A program made the translations under genes and the position numbers. Positions 37,120 through 45,443 of a stretch of 45,974 bases of DNA are shown here, piece after piece. The notes below the pieces were generated by a model. It was not told the origin of the DNA and searched no databases. It saw only the letters and a program-made list of their open reading frames with translations. Position 1 is the first letter of the stretch, and each line of letters opens with the position of its first letter. The stretch comes from Coxiellaceae bacterium (GTDB lineage Bacteria; Pseudomonadota; Gammaproteobacteria; Comchoanobacterales; Comchoanobacteraceae): NCBI GenBank assembly GCA_902601155.1, contig CACKMC010000004.1, positions 5,001 to 50,974 on the forward strand, read 5' to 3'.

Positions 37120-37509
37120 ATGAAAGTATGCAAACAATGTGGTTCTCTCCTCACTTACGGCGTGATCGCCATCGCACTGCTGGTGTCAATACTGGCAGCC
37201 TTTTTACCCAGTGAACAAGTCCATGCTTTAGCTTATGTCAGTCGCTTCTTTGAAATCATGATTCCCTTCCTTGCAGTGGGTGCATTGATTCAGTATTTGA
37301 CCTGTCAACGCTTAGGTAACCTTCCTGCCTACGGCTTTATTGGCCTCGCCCTACTCATTGCGATTCTTGCCAACCTACTGCCGAGTGAATACATGTATAT
37401 GCTCGCACATATCAGCCATTTTTTTGAAATGATGATCCCTTTCCTTGCGGTCGGTGCGCTCATCAAATTCCTTTGCTGCTGTCAGCCATCGAGTGATACC
37501 AAAGCTTGA
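37120..37509 (+). CDS. Internally duplicated four-span membrane protein (129 aa)
   Basis: Family not recognised. Residues about 10-61 and 68-118 are clear repeats of each other. Both contain a YGxI(A/G)xALL start, a LLPSE or FLPSE loop, and the same MIPFLAVGALI core, so each half is a two-span hairpin. A CKQC near the start and a CCC near the end could bind metal or form disulfides. AAGGA lies 6 bp before the ATG. The last 28 bp overlap the end of dapF on the other strand. Role unknown. Confidence 0.65.
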   Translation: MKVCKQCGSLLTYGVIAIALLVSILAAFLPSEQVHALAYVSRFFEIMIPFLAVGALIQYLTCQRLGNLPAYGFIGLALLIAILANLLPSEYMYMLAHISHFFEMMIPFLAVGALIKFLCCCQPSSDTKA

Positions 37510-38216
37510 TGCGATACATGAACAGGGCCATGTAACCAAACATGGCCTTTTTGCCTATTGAGTGACAAGGTGCCCCCTTCAAAGTGAAGCTTCGCTTGTT
37601 TTTTATCGGGCATTAACCATGAAAACGCAGCACAAGCGGCACTGCCACATGCCAAAGTTTTACCCACACCATTTTCATCCACACGCGCATACCATGCATC
37701 TTGACCATCCGGTGTGTATGTACTGACATTGATGGATGGAAAGTGAAGGCGAATCTTAGCAGCCCATAAAGCGGGATCATCGTCACAGGCTAACACCGCA
37801 TGAAGGTTGCCCACAGAACCTATCCAAACCGTTTTCCCTGAGAATATATATGACTTAGGTGCGTCAATAGGTCCTAATGAGACCCACCCTCGGTCATTCA
37901 ATACAATGCGACGCCCTGCTATCCATAACTCAGACTGTGATGATTGAGATTGTTGTAGATAATGCGCTATAAAAACAGCCCCATTACCACACTGTGCAGC
38001 TTCTGAGCCATCCCTATTCCAAACATGATACGCTAATGATCGATCACCTCGGTGACTAATCATCAATAATTGATCGGCAGCTTGCTGAGCGTAGCGCTTT
38101 AAATAAATCGCGATACATGTCTCATGAATACCCTGTCTCGCATCCAGTAAAACAAAGCGGTTACCGCATACATCACCCTGCCAGATAGGATAGTGACCAT
38201 GCATATTGGATAACAT
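37482..38216 (-). CDS. dapF: DapF-like diaminopimelate epimerase, divergent (244 aa)
   Basis: DapF interconverts LL- and meso-diaminopimelate for lysine and peptidoglycan, using two Cys as acid/base pair. Both are present: Cys76 in NRDGSEAAQCGNGA and Cys190 in TLACGSAACAA. Other family landmarks are GNRFVLLD (19-25) and GNLHAV (136-141). Differences: the family ERGxGET preceding the second Cys reads ENGVGKT, so the substrate-binding Arg is Asn182 and the Glu is Lys186. Also GNDF reads GNRF. At 244 residues it is about 30 shorter than usual. A GGGGG stretch lies just upstream of ATG 38216. It may be a weakened epimerase, or a relative with another substrate. Confidence 0.8.
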   Translation of the reverse strand: MLSNMHGHYPIWQGDVCGNRFVLLDARQGIHETCIAIYLKRYAQQAADQLLMISHRGDRSLAYHVWNRDGSEAAQCGNGAVFIAHYLQQSQSSQSELWIAGRRIVLNDRGWVSLGPIDAPKSYIFSGKTVWIGSVGNLHAVLACDDDPALWAAKIRLHFPSINVSTYTPDGQDAWYARVDENGVGKTLACGSAACAAFSWLMPDKKQAKLHFEGGTLSLNRQKGHVWLHGPVHVSHQALVSLDG

Positions 38217-38569
38217 ATATCCCCCGTGGATGTGCTTGACGTTGTAACATGATAAAATGTTGTGACAGGCATGTCTATGCTTCTCATTTTTCCATGCCCA
38301 CTGAACAGGGTGTAAAAAAATAACAAAAAAAGCGCTATATAGTAATTAAGGCGTTTTTTTACATTTTACTTTGTTTAAGTACTGTTGATGCAAAGAAAAT
38401 ATGTTAAACTATGTAAAGGGTGACGTTATACCTGTTTTTTATGAAAGAAATAGGTGAAATTACCCCAATGGATGCAACATGAAATCCCTGGTTCGCGTTG
38501 ATTAAAACAACAAACACCAAGAGTATTTCTAGGAAGTGTGTAAGAAAATAGCTAATGGAGTATAAGGAA
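38217..38569. other. Divergent intergenic region between dapF and the regulator
   Basis: 353 bp, AT-rich, no supported gene. It holds a 7-bp inverted pair, TTTACAT at 38358-38364 and ATGTAAA at 38411-38417, and several AT-rich hexamers, but no clean promoter for either gene. Confidence 0.4.
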
Positions 38570-39283
38570 ATGACAGCAAAAACACAAAAGCCAACCTATC
38601 AGGTTAAAGACCAAGAAGAATCTCAAAGTTCACGCTCTGCCCGTGCCAAGCGACTAAAACGCCTGAGAAAAATCACCACACTATCCCGTAAATTATTCTC
38701 CGAGAAATACGGCATCTCCCCCGGCACCTTACAAAATTGGGAAACCGCACGATTTGGCGGCCTCACCGAAAAAGGCGCGCGTGCCATGCTTGAGTTTTTG
38801 GGACAAGAAAACATTTTTTGCACCTTTGAATGGCTCATGTACGGCGCTGGGGATGGGCCAACCATTAACGTCGAGGGTTACCAAGGTGCAAGCCAACAAA
38901 CAGAAGGCTCAAATGGTCCAACGACCACGGTTCCCTACCACACAGCCCTTAAAGTCGAATTGGAAAAATTCTATGAATTAAACCCCAATGCCACACATAT
39001 CACCATCATGGACGACGCCATGGTGCCTGATTACATCATGGGTGAAACGGTGGCTGGACTCAAATTAACCCAGGAACAGTTTCCACAAGCAGTCGATCAA
39101 ATTTGTATCGTTGAAACCGTTGAATTTGGTCAATTACTTCGCATGGTACGTCAACATAGCCAAACCGATGGCTTTTGTTTAGTCAGCACCAATCAAAACA
39201 TCCCAGCAGATAAAATGGTCATCACACATGCCACGATCAAAAACATGGCACCCGTGGTCTGGAAACGCCGTCAAGACGTTTGA
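38570..39283 (+). CDS. HTH regulator with LexA/CI-like C-terminal domain
   Basis: A basic N-terminal segment and an XRE-type helix-turn-helix (about residues 25-75, with FSEKYGISPGTLQNWE) lead to a linker. A C-terminal S24/LexA-like fold follows (HITIMDDAMVPDYIMGE onward). In cleavable repressors the nucleophile sits in a DSM motif; here the equivalent is DAM, and no clear catalytic Lys follows, so self-cleavage is unlikely. The start at 38570 is favoured by GGAG 9 bp upstream; 38555 is an alternative. A strong terminator follows at 39312. Target genes unknown. Confidence 0.8.
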   Translation: MTAKTQKPTYQVKDQEESQSSRSARAKRLKRLRKITTLSRKLFSEKYGISPGTLQNWETARFGGLTEKGARAMLEFLGQENIFCTFEWLMYGAGDGPTINVEGYQGASQQTEGSNGPTTTVPYHTALKVELEKFYELNPNATHITIMDDAMVPDYIMGETVAGLKLTQEQFPQAVDQICIVETVEFGQLLRMVRQHSQTDGFCLVSTNQNIPADKMVITHATIKNMAPVVWKRRQDV

Positions 39284-39311
39284 TCACTTACCAGTTTTTA
39301 CCAAGCAAAAG

Positions 39312-39332
39312 AGGCTCATCAGAGCCTTTTTT
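39312..39332 (+). terminator. Rho-independent terminator of the regulator
   Basis: A perfect 6-bp stem (AGGCTC/GAGCCT) with an ATCA loop is followed by six T residues, 28 bp after the regulator stop. It also lies at the end of the converging petC gene. Confidence 0.85.
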
Positions 39333-39343
39333 GTTTTATGGTA

Positions 39344-40021
39344 CTAATGATCAGCGTCACGTTTTTTCCAAGTTTCTCGATACAATAAGTAAGTGACCAC
39401 ACATAAGCCTAGTAGATACAATAAAACCCAAGGTGCCAATGCCAAGCGCTTTTGCTTCGTTGGTTCCGCAACATGACTGAGAAAATGGACAATGTCATCG
39501 ACATACGCTTCAAATACTTCAGGGTACATACTACCTTGATCAACCAAAGCCACTAAACGAAACCATGGCTGCGGCGCATCACCCACCACCTCAGCTTGCA
39601 AACGCTGAATGCCTTGCAAACCCACAAAAGGATTGGGCATCGATGTTTGAGGGTGCACAAGATTATTAAACCCAAGTGACTGACTACGATCCTCATAATA
39701 CGTTAACAAATAAGTTTTAACCCATGCACCACCCCGGGACCGTGTCACCAATGACAAATCTGGCGGCGGGTGACCATCCCATGAGCCTGGTGGATGAACT
39801 GGCATGGGGATAAGCCCAGCTTCTCGAACATATGGATCGTGTGTGGCAAGCGATAAGGCATGGCAAGCAGCACAATGTGTTTTAAAAGCGATGGCACCAC
39901 GACGCAGTGCCGCAGGATCATCAGAAGCTGTGTACTTTGCCCACTTCAAGGCATGTGCTGGCGCACCAAAACCTGTCACGCACCATAAAACGATCAAAGT
40001 CCATGCACCATAATATCTCAC
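39344..40021 (-). CDS. petC: Cytochrome c1 of the bc1 complex
   Basis: Cytochrome c1 carries electrons from the Rieske protein to periplasmic cytochrome c. GTG 40021 overlaps the cytochrome b stop as GTGA, so I choose it over ATG 40060. A signal peptide (cleavage after about residue 24), heme site CAACH (50-54), axial Met128 in SMPNPF, and a C-terminal anchor (WVLLYLLGLCVVTYLLY) are all present. At 225 residues it is slightly short for the family. It is the last gene of a petABC operon. Confidence 0.95.
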   Translation of the reverse strand: MRYYGAWTLIVLWCVTGFGAPAHALKWAKYTASDDPAALRRGAIAFKTHCAACHALSLATHDPYVREAGLIPMPVHPPGSWDGHPPPDLSLVTRSRGGAWVKTYLLTYYEDRSQSLGFNNLVHPQTSMPNPFVGLQGIQRLQAEVVGDAPQPWFRLVALVDQGSMYPEVFEAYVDDIVHFLSHVAEPTKQKRLALAPWVLLYLLGLCVVTYLLYRETWKKRDADH

Positions 40022-41205
40022 GATACAGCCCTTAAATCTTCTGGCGGTCGCTTCGCACACTCATAACGTGTGATCCAAGGCATGGCCAGGAAAAAAAGAA
40101 AATAACCCAGCATAAAAAAACGAGCCCACCATGTCGCCGACGTTGACACAGCTTGACCGCCTAAATAACCCAGGCTTGTGAAACTAATCACCAAAAAAGC
40201 CAACGCACACTGAGAATAACGCCCTTTATAACGCATAGAACGCACAGGACTTCTGTCTAACCATGGCAATGCGAATAACACAAGCACTGCACACTTCATC
40301 ACCAACACCCCTAAAAGCTTACTTGGCACCGCACGCAACATGGCATAAAAAGGGGCAAAATACCAAACAGGCTTAATGTGCAATGGTGTGACCAAAGGAT
40401 TAGCGGGCACAAAATTATCTGGCTCTAACCCCAAACCAAATAACTCTGGCGCCAAAAAGACAAATCCCAAAAAGATCCCCAAGAAACAGGAAACACCAAA
40501 AAAATCTTTGCGTGTGTAATAGGGATGAAAAGCACGTGTATCTGGCCCTGATTGGACATCAATCCCCTCAGGATTATTGGAACCCACGGTATGCAATGCA
40601 CAGATATGAAGTATCACACTTGCTATAATCAACAAAGGAAATAAAATCACATGAAAAGAAAAGAATCGATGCAAGGTCACACCAGAAACCACATAATCAC
40701 CCCGTATCCAGGTGGCCAAGGCTTCGCCTACCCAGGGAATAACTGAAAACAAAGACACCACCACTTGCGTGGCCCAATAAGACATTTGCCCCCAGGGTAA
40801 CACATAACCAGTAAAAGCTTCCGCCATTAACAACACAAACATCGCACAACCGATTAACCATACCAGCTCACGAGGTTTCTGATAGGAGCCATACAATAGG
40901 CCACGAAACATATGCAGATACACCACCACAAAAAAAGCAGAGGCGCCTACCGCATGCAAGTAGCGAAACAACCAACCAAAAGGCACATAACGCATCATAT
41001 GTTCAATGGAAGCAAAAGCTTCTTTGGCCGTGGGCGTGTAATGCATCACCAACCAAATACCCGTGATCATCTGATTCGCCAGCACAACCAAAGAGAAGAC
41101 ACCAAATAAATACCAGAAATTTAAATTTTTTGGTGCTTGATATGCACAAAGGTGCTGATGGCAAAATGCACGAAGTGGTAAACGCTTTTCTAACCAATCA
41201 CTCAC
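40018..41205 (-). CDS. petB: Cytochrome b of the bc1 complex
   Basis: This eight-span quinol-oxidising subunit has 395 residues. The bis-His heme ligands sit in the RYLHAVGASAFF and FFSFHVILFPLLI regions. The Qo-site segment WGQMSYWATQVV and the PEW-loop counterpart reading FLAPELFG are visible; the usual PEWY is PELF here. Its start overlaps the Rieske gene by 8 bp and its stop overlaps petC by 4 bp. Confidence 0.97.
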   Translation of the reverse strand: MSDWLEKRLPLRAFCHQHLCAYQAPKNLNFWYLFGVFSLVVLANQMITGIWLVMHYTPTAKEAFASIEHMMRYVPFGWLFRYLHAVGASAFFVVVYLHMFRGLLYGSYQKPRELVWLIGCAMFVLLMAEAFTGYVLPWGQMSYWATQVVVSLFSVIPWVGEALATWIRGDYVVSGVTLHRFFSFHVILFPLLIIASVILHICALHTVGSNNPEGIDVQSGPDTRAFHPYYTRKDFFGVSCFLGIFLGFVFLAPELFGLGLEPDNFVPANPLVTPLHIKPVWYFAPFYAMLRAVPSKLLGVLVMKCAVLVLFALPWLDRSPVRSMRYKGRYSQCALAFLVISFTSLGYLGGQAVSTSATWWARFFMLGYFLFFLAMPWITRYECAKRPPEDLRAVS

Positions 41206-41779
41206 TCATCGCTCCAACAACCAAGGTATCTTTGTCTTGAAAATAATAAGGGGGCACTTCTAGATTTGTGGGTGCAGGCACCCCTTTATACACACGACCC
41301 GCTAAATCAAATTTAGAACCATGGCAAGAACAAAAAAAACCCCCTGGCCAAGATGCATCAATACCACCTTCATCTGGGCGAAATGTCGGCGCACAACCAA
41401 GATGTGTACACACACCTAAAAGCACTAAAATATCAGGACGCAAAGAACGGTAGTTATTTTGCATGGCTTTTGGTTGTTGCGGCACACGTGACTCAGGGTC
41501 ACTTAAGCGTGTACTAGGCTGATCAAGACGCTTGAGTTGTGCGGATGTGCGACGAATGATCCAAACAGGCTTACTACGCCAAATCACTGTTTTTTGCTCG
41601 CCTGGCGCTAAAGCTTTCAAAGAAACCTTCACAGGTTTTCCGGCAAAACTTGTGGTAATACTCGGTGAAAGAGCCTTAAGAAAAGGCCAGCTAGCAGCTA
41701 CCCCACCGACAGCGGCCATGATACTTGCTGTTCGCAATAAAAAGTCTCGCTTGTCTTGATCTACTGACGACTCTGACAC
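41198..41779 (-). CDS. petA: Rieske iron-sulfur subunit of the bc1 complex
   Basis: This transfers electrons from ubiquinol to cytochrome c1. An N-terminal Tat-like signal anchor (DKRDFLLRTASIMAAVGG) precedes the [2Fe-2S] boxes CTHLGC (124-129) and CSCHGS (150-155), including the ligating Cys124, His126, Cys150 and His153. The first gene of petABC, it is preceded by AAGGAGC. A region of about 120 bp separates it from the divergent-facing terminator at 41848. Confidence 0.97.
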   Translation of the reverse strand: MSESSVDQDKRDFLLRTASIMAAVGGVAASWPFLKALSPSITTSFAGKPVKVSLKALAPGEQKTVIWRSKPVWIIRRTSAQLKRLDQPSTRLSDPESRVPQQPKAMQNNYRSLRPDILVLLGVCTHLGCAPTFRPDEGGIDASWPGGFFCSCHGSKFDLAGRVYKGVPAPTNLEVPPYYFQDKDTLVVGAMSE

Positions 41780-41847
41780 ACAAGCTCCTTTTTTTATTAT
41801 TGTAACGACAATCGCCTAAAAAAAGCCAGTCAGATCAATCAATAAAC

Positions 41848-41877
41848 AAAAAGCCCACGGAGAACCATGGGCTTTTT
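41848..41877 (-). terminator. Terminator of the barrel-porin gene
   Basis: A 13-bp stem with one mismatch, AAAAAGCCCACGG (41848-41860) and CCATGGGCTTTTT (41865-41877), with a 4-base loop. It lies 22 bp downstream of the porin stop on the minus strand. The A/T flanks make it potentially bidirectional. Confidence 0.85.
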
Positions 41878-41899
41878 GCGTTTTAATCTATTAAACACA

Positions 41900-42895
41900 T
41901 TAAAACTGAACGCGTATTCCTGTGGTAACACGGTTAATATCTTGTCCAGCAAATGCATCAAAATGATCATAGGCCACTGAACCTTCGACATGATTAATAA
42001 GGTTCACATGGTAACGTACGTACTGATGCTTGTGAGCAATCAAAGTCTCACTTTCTTTGGAAGCATGCTCATAACCAGCATCGATGTGATGGTCATGACC
42101 GAAAGCGCTCATGTGATAAGCAGCACCCACATGCCAAACACGTGGGTTCACGTTACTGGCGATAGCATCCTGTGCACGTGTGTAATCAACATGTATGCTT
42201 GCTGGGCCATAAGCAGCTTTTGCTTGCGCATGCCATGCACCTTCACGCTTATTCACAGCAGGTATGATGCTGTCAGCAAGTACTGTTCGCAAGTCATTAA
42301 TCCATGCTAATTTTACTTGGCCAGTGATGGCACTTACTTTGGTATTGATACCAATCAATGCACCCCACTTGTTAAGACGATTAGCTTCTTGTCCTACCGC
42401 ATGTTGATAAGCCCAAGCTTGACCAAATACACCTGAGCTCATAGTCAATTTTGCACCAGCTAAAACATCATTGGATTGTGTTAACTGTTGTGTAAGACCT
42501 GGCGTTGCTGTGTAACGATCTTTTTTACCACCAAAAGGGGTATACGTTTTACCCAACATCAATGTGAGTTGAGGATTCATTGTCATGCTTGCTGTGAACT
42601 CATCTAATGTGATATCACCATTTTGAGCTAATACATTCACATCCACGTGTGTATCACGTGTTGGTGTAGCATGTAGAAATAAATTCGCATTATTAATTTC
42701 AAAGACATGCTTAGAAGGTGAGTGTGTATCTACACGGTATTGTGTATCAATCAAGCCGTGAACTTCTACAAGTGCAGAAGTTGCCTTAGCAACTGGCTTG
42801 ACTGATTTTGGGGCTTGTTCCATGGACGTACCTGCTGCTTGTGCAACCAGTGTACTGGCAGCTAGTATCGCGACTATTGGTTTAATTAAACGCAT
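41900..42895 (-). CDS. Outer-membrane beta-barrel porin, LbtU-like (331 aa)
   Basis: A signal peptide (about residues 1-20) precedes a barrel-like alternating sequence ending in the outer-membrane C-terminal signature TGIRVQF. Segments such as LDEFTASM, LTLMLGKTYTPFGG and YTATPGLTQQL follow the pattern of the LbtU siderophore-porin family known from Legionella, but without the coiled-coil N-terminus. AAGGAG lies 7 bp before the start. A promoter (42946-42973) and a strong terminator show it is a single-gene unit, probably well expressed. Substrate unknown. Confidence 0.7.
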   Translation of the reverse strand: MRLIKPIVAILAASTLVAQAAGTSMEQAPKSVKPVAKATSALVEVHGLIDTQYRVDTHSPSKHVFEINNANLFLHATPTRDTHVDVNVLAQNGDITLDEFTASMTMNPQLTLMLGKTYTPFGGKKDRYTATPGLTQQLTQSNDVLAGAKLTMSSGVFGQAWAYQHAVGQEANRLNKWGALIGINTKVSAITGQVKLAWINDLRTVLADSIIPAVNKREGAWHAQAKAAYGPASIHVDYTRAQDAIASNVNPRVWHVGAAYHMSAFGHDHHIDAGYEHASKESETLIAHKHQYVRYHVNLINHVEGSVAYDHFDAFAGQDINRVTTGIRVQF

Positions 42896-42945
42896 CGAAG
42901 ACTCCTTATTCTTAAAACACCTATTTAACTAGGTTGTTGCGCTAG

Positions 42946-42973
42946 TTTATAACCCTGTTACAGAGCTAGTCAA
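42946..42973 (-). promoter_or_regulatory. Promoter of the barrel-porin gene
   Basis: On the minus strand TTGACT (42968-42973) and TATAAA (42946-42951) are 16 bp apart, about 50 bp upstream of the start codon. Confidence 0.55.
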
Positions 42974-43104
42974 GGAAAAAGACGCTTATTTTTTGCAAAA
43001 AAACACTATAAAAGTTATTATTGAAGAAAATAATAGGAAAAAACAATTGCTTAAAAGTTAAAAAAAAACATGATTTTTTTTAAAATAAATGGTCCATACA
43101 AAAA

Positions 43105-43123
43105 ACCCCGGCAAGGCCGGGGT
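43105..43123 (-). terminator. Terminator of the peroxiredoxin gene
   Basis: An 8-bp GC-rich perfect stem (ACCCCGGC/GCCGGGGT) with a 3-base loop lies 23 bp past the peroxiredoxin stop. It is flanked by an A-run on the plus strand, which reads as a T-run on the minus strand. Confidence 0.85.
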
Positions 43124-43145
43124 CTTTTTCATCCAATAAATGATA

Positions 43146-43748
43146 TCACAGGTTTTCGGAATGTTTGGCCAAGTAACTTGCCACGCCTTCAGAAGAAGGC
43201 TGCATGCCTTGATCACCCTCAGTCCAACCAGCTGGACATACCTCACCGTGCTTTTCATGAAACTGCAAGGCATCTAACAAGCGAAGGATTTCACCCATAT
43301 TACGCCCTAATGGCAAATTGTTCACAAGCTGTGCTTGCACAATACCTGCCTGATCCATAATAAAGGTTGCGCGAAGTGCCACTTTGGCTTCCATCAGCTC
43401 AACACCATACATACGCATGACATCATGACTCAGGTCACTGGCCATGGTAAATGAAACAGGACCAATGCCCCCTTGATCAACAGGCGTATTACGCCAGGCT
43501 GCATGCGTAAACTGTGAATCAATCGATACCGTCACAATCTCTGCTTGACGTTTTTGAAAGTCCTCAACACGGTTATGGGCTGCCAACAACTCCGAAGGGC
43601 AAACAAAGGTGAAATCAAGTGGATAAAACATCAACACTTTATATTTTGACTGAGTTTGCTCATACAAAGACCAATCCTCTTGTATACGCCCATCTGGCAA
43701 TACCGCAGCCACTGTAAAATCGGGCGCTTTTCGACCAACTAATGTCAT
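43146..43748 (-). CDS. 2-Cys peroxiredoxin, AhpC/Prx1 type
   Basis: This reduces hydrogen peroxide, organic peroxides and peroxynitrite. The 200-residue protein has the peroxidatic Cys50 in PLDFTFVCPSE and the resolving Cys171 in EVCPAGW. A GGIG motif at 93-96 is of the kind linked to sensitivity to over-oxidation, but the matching C-terminal YF motif is YL. ATG 43748 is preferred over 43769 because AAGGGG lies about 6 bp upstream. Monocistronic with its own terminator. Confidence 0.93.
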   Translation of the reverse strand: MTLVGRKAPDFTVAAVLPDGRIQEDWSLYEQTQSKYKVLMFYPLDFTFVCPSELLAAHNRVEDFQKRQAEIVTVSIDSQFTHAAWRNTPVDQGGIGPVSFTMASDLSHDVMRMYGVELMEAKVALRATFIMDQAGIVQAQLVNNLPLGRNMGEILRLLDALQFHEKHGEVCPAGWTEGDQGMQPSSEGVASYLAKHSENL

Positions 43749-43832
43749 ATTTTTCCCCTTAATCGACACAAAAATACAAATAATATCTTAACAAAAATCA
43801 AGCCTTAAGTAAACGATCATACTGCACACTCA

Positions 43833-44387
43833 TCAGGCATCCGATGAAGCGCCTTCTTTTTCAACCAAAGATTGATCCGCAGTGGCAGGTTCTTCCTCCT
43901 CGACTTTAGGCGGTATGTACTTACCCGCCTGGCAAACAGTGCTATCAGGCGAAACATATGCGATCGCTTTACCATTTCGCACCAAGGTCACACTACACCC
44001 ACCTGCATTAACAGTGAGGCCAATCTGATGGGAGGTAAACTGAGGCTCTAGCAAATTTTCATCCATACCTGAGAACTCAGCCAATAAGACACCCGATTCG
44101 TTGTGTACTTTGATGATCCAATAATGCGACCCAACCTGATCAAATAACCACACTTCTTTTTGAGAAGAAGCCTGTTGACCTGGCAACACCTTCACATTTT
44201 TCCATTGCATCGGTTGACTGCGATAGGGATTAAACCAAGACGAACCATGTACCCATGTGACATCAGCCATGACCGACTGATCACTATTATTTTGCAATGA
44301 AAGCGTGAGATCACTCATTAAGTACAATGCAAAGGAAGGGGATACTAGGCTACAAAGCAGCACAAAAAGACTTATCATTTTTTTCAT
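43833..44387 (-). CDS. Exported protein of unknown function (184 aa)
   Basis: A Sec signal peptide (MKKMISLFVLLCSLVSPSFA) is followed by a beta-rich domain. The Trp-containing segments (WVHGSSWFNPYRSQPMQW) and two Cys about 20 residues apart suggest a disulfide-stabilised periplasmic or surface domain. The tail is acidic (VEEEEPATADQSLVEKEG). AGGTGG lies 7 bp before the start. No family recognised. Confidence 0.65.
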   Translation of the reverse strand: MKKMISLFVLLCSLVSPSFALYLMSDLTLSLQNNSDQSVMADVTWVHGSSWFNPYRSQPMQWKNVKVLPGQQASSQKEVWLFDQVGSHYWIIKVHNESGVLLAEFSGMDENLLEPQFTSHQIGLTVNAGGCSVTLVRNGKAIAYVSPDSTVCQAGKYIPPKVEEEEPATADQSLVEKEGASSDA

Positions 44388-44498
44388 AGGAACACCACCT
44401 TTTTATATCATTATTATCTTAACACGAATCGCATAAAAATGCAATCCATGTACTTTACAACAGGATAGAATATTCGCTACTATGGGAGTCTCTTTTTC

Positions 44499-45443
44499 AT
44501 GCCCCCTTATATCATGGCGTTTTGGTCCAAAAAAAACACAGCAAAAAAAACCAGCATGGTGCAAAAAACCCATGATAGTTTTCGTCGATTATTAGACATT
44601 TTTTCCACTCAATCGACATTATCAGATGCACACTGGGACGCCTTGCGTCGTGCACTATTGGCAACCGATGTAGGTATGGCGATCACGGCTGAGATCATGA
44701 AAAGCATACAACATACGGCAAAAAAACAAGCCATACGAGACTATGCGGATCTTTACCCACTCCTTCATCGACTGTTACGTGATCGTTTACCACAAAAAAA
44801 CTGGGACACCCCACCAAAACATACCCCTCAAATCATTTTAATGGTCGGCGTCAATGGTGGCGGAAAAACCACTTCTTGCGCCAAACTAACGCATCATTTT
44901 AAGCAACAACAGTGTTCAACTTTATTAGCCGCTGGCGATACTTTTCGTGCCGCAGCCATCGAACAACTGGACCACTGGGCCACACAACTTGATGTGCCTA
45001 TCATCAAACAACAACATGGCGCCGACAGCGCGGCCTTGTTATTTGATGCCCACCGCGCTGCCACTGCCCGTCAAATCCAATACGTCATTGCTGACACAGC
45101 AGGACGCATGACAACTCAACAACCGCTGATGGCCGAACTTCGCAAAATCAAAGAAGTCGCCTCACGCTGTATGCAAGAAGGTCAGCCTGAGGTATGGCTG
45201 ACCATCGATGCTTGCCTTGGCCAACATAGCCTCGTCCAAGCACAAAGCTTTCATGAAGAAGTCGGCCTGACTGGATGCATCATCACTAAGCTTGACCACA
45301 GTGCCAAAGGCGGCATGCTATTTGCAATCAGTGAAACATGTAACCTACCTATCTACTTTATAGGCACTGGCGAAAAACACCAAGATTGGCAAGCCTTTGA
45401 TGCCGATGCTTTTGTGACCGATTTTCTACCGCAATCATTATGA
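44499..45443 (+). CDS. ftsY: Signal recognition particle receptor FtsY
   Basis: FtsY is the SRP receptor GTPase that delivers ribosome-nascent chains to SecYEG. The NG domain is complete: four-helix N domain (about 20-95), P-loop GVNGGGKTT (117-125), GDTFRAAA (146-153), DTAGR (199-203) and TKLDHSAKGG (263-272), where most relatives have TKLDGTAKGG. The acidic A domain of E. coli FtsY is essentially missing; the N-terminus is short and Lys-rich. GGGAG lies 10 bp before ATG 44499. It overlaps rnt by 4 bp. Confidence 0.95.
   Translation: MPPYIMAFWSKKNTAKKTSMVQKTHDSFRRLLDIFSTQSTLSDAHWDALRRALLATDVGMAITAEIMKSIQHTAKKQAIRDYADLYPLLHRLLRDRLPQKNWDTPPKHTPQIILMVGVNGGGKTTSCAKLTHHFKQQQCSTLLAAGDTFRAAAIEQLDHWATQLDVPIIKQQHGADSAALLFDAHRAATARQIQYVIADTAGRMTTQQPLMAELRKIKEVASRCMQEGQPEVWLTIDACLGQHSLVQAQSFHEEVGLTGCIITKLDHSAKGGMLFAISETCNLPIYFIGTGEKHQDWQAFDADAFVTDFLPQSL

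Noticed and set aside
43833-43920. Acidic C-terminal tail of the exported protein as a Dot/Icm E-block secretion signal
   Set aside because: The protein has a Sec signal peptide, so it is exported to the periplasm; an acidic tail alone is not enough to claim type IV secretion.
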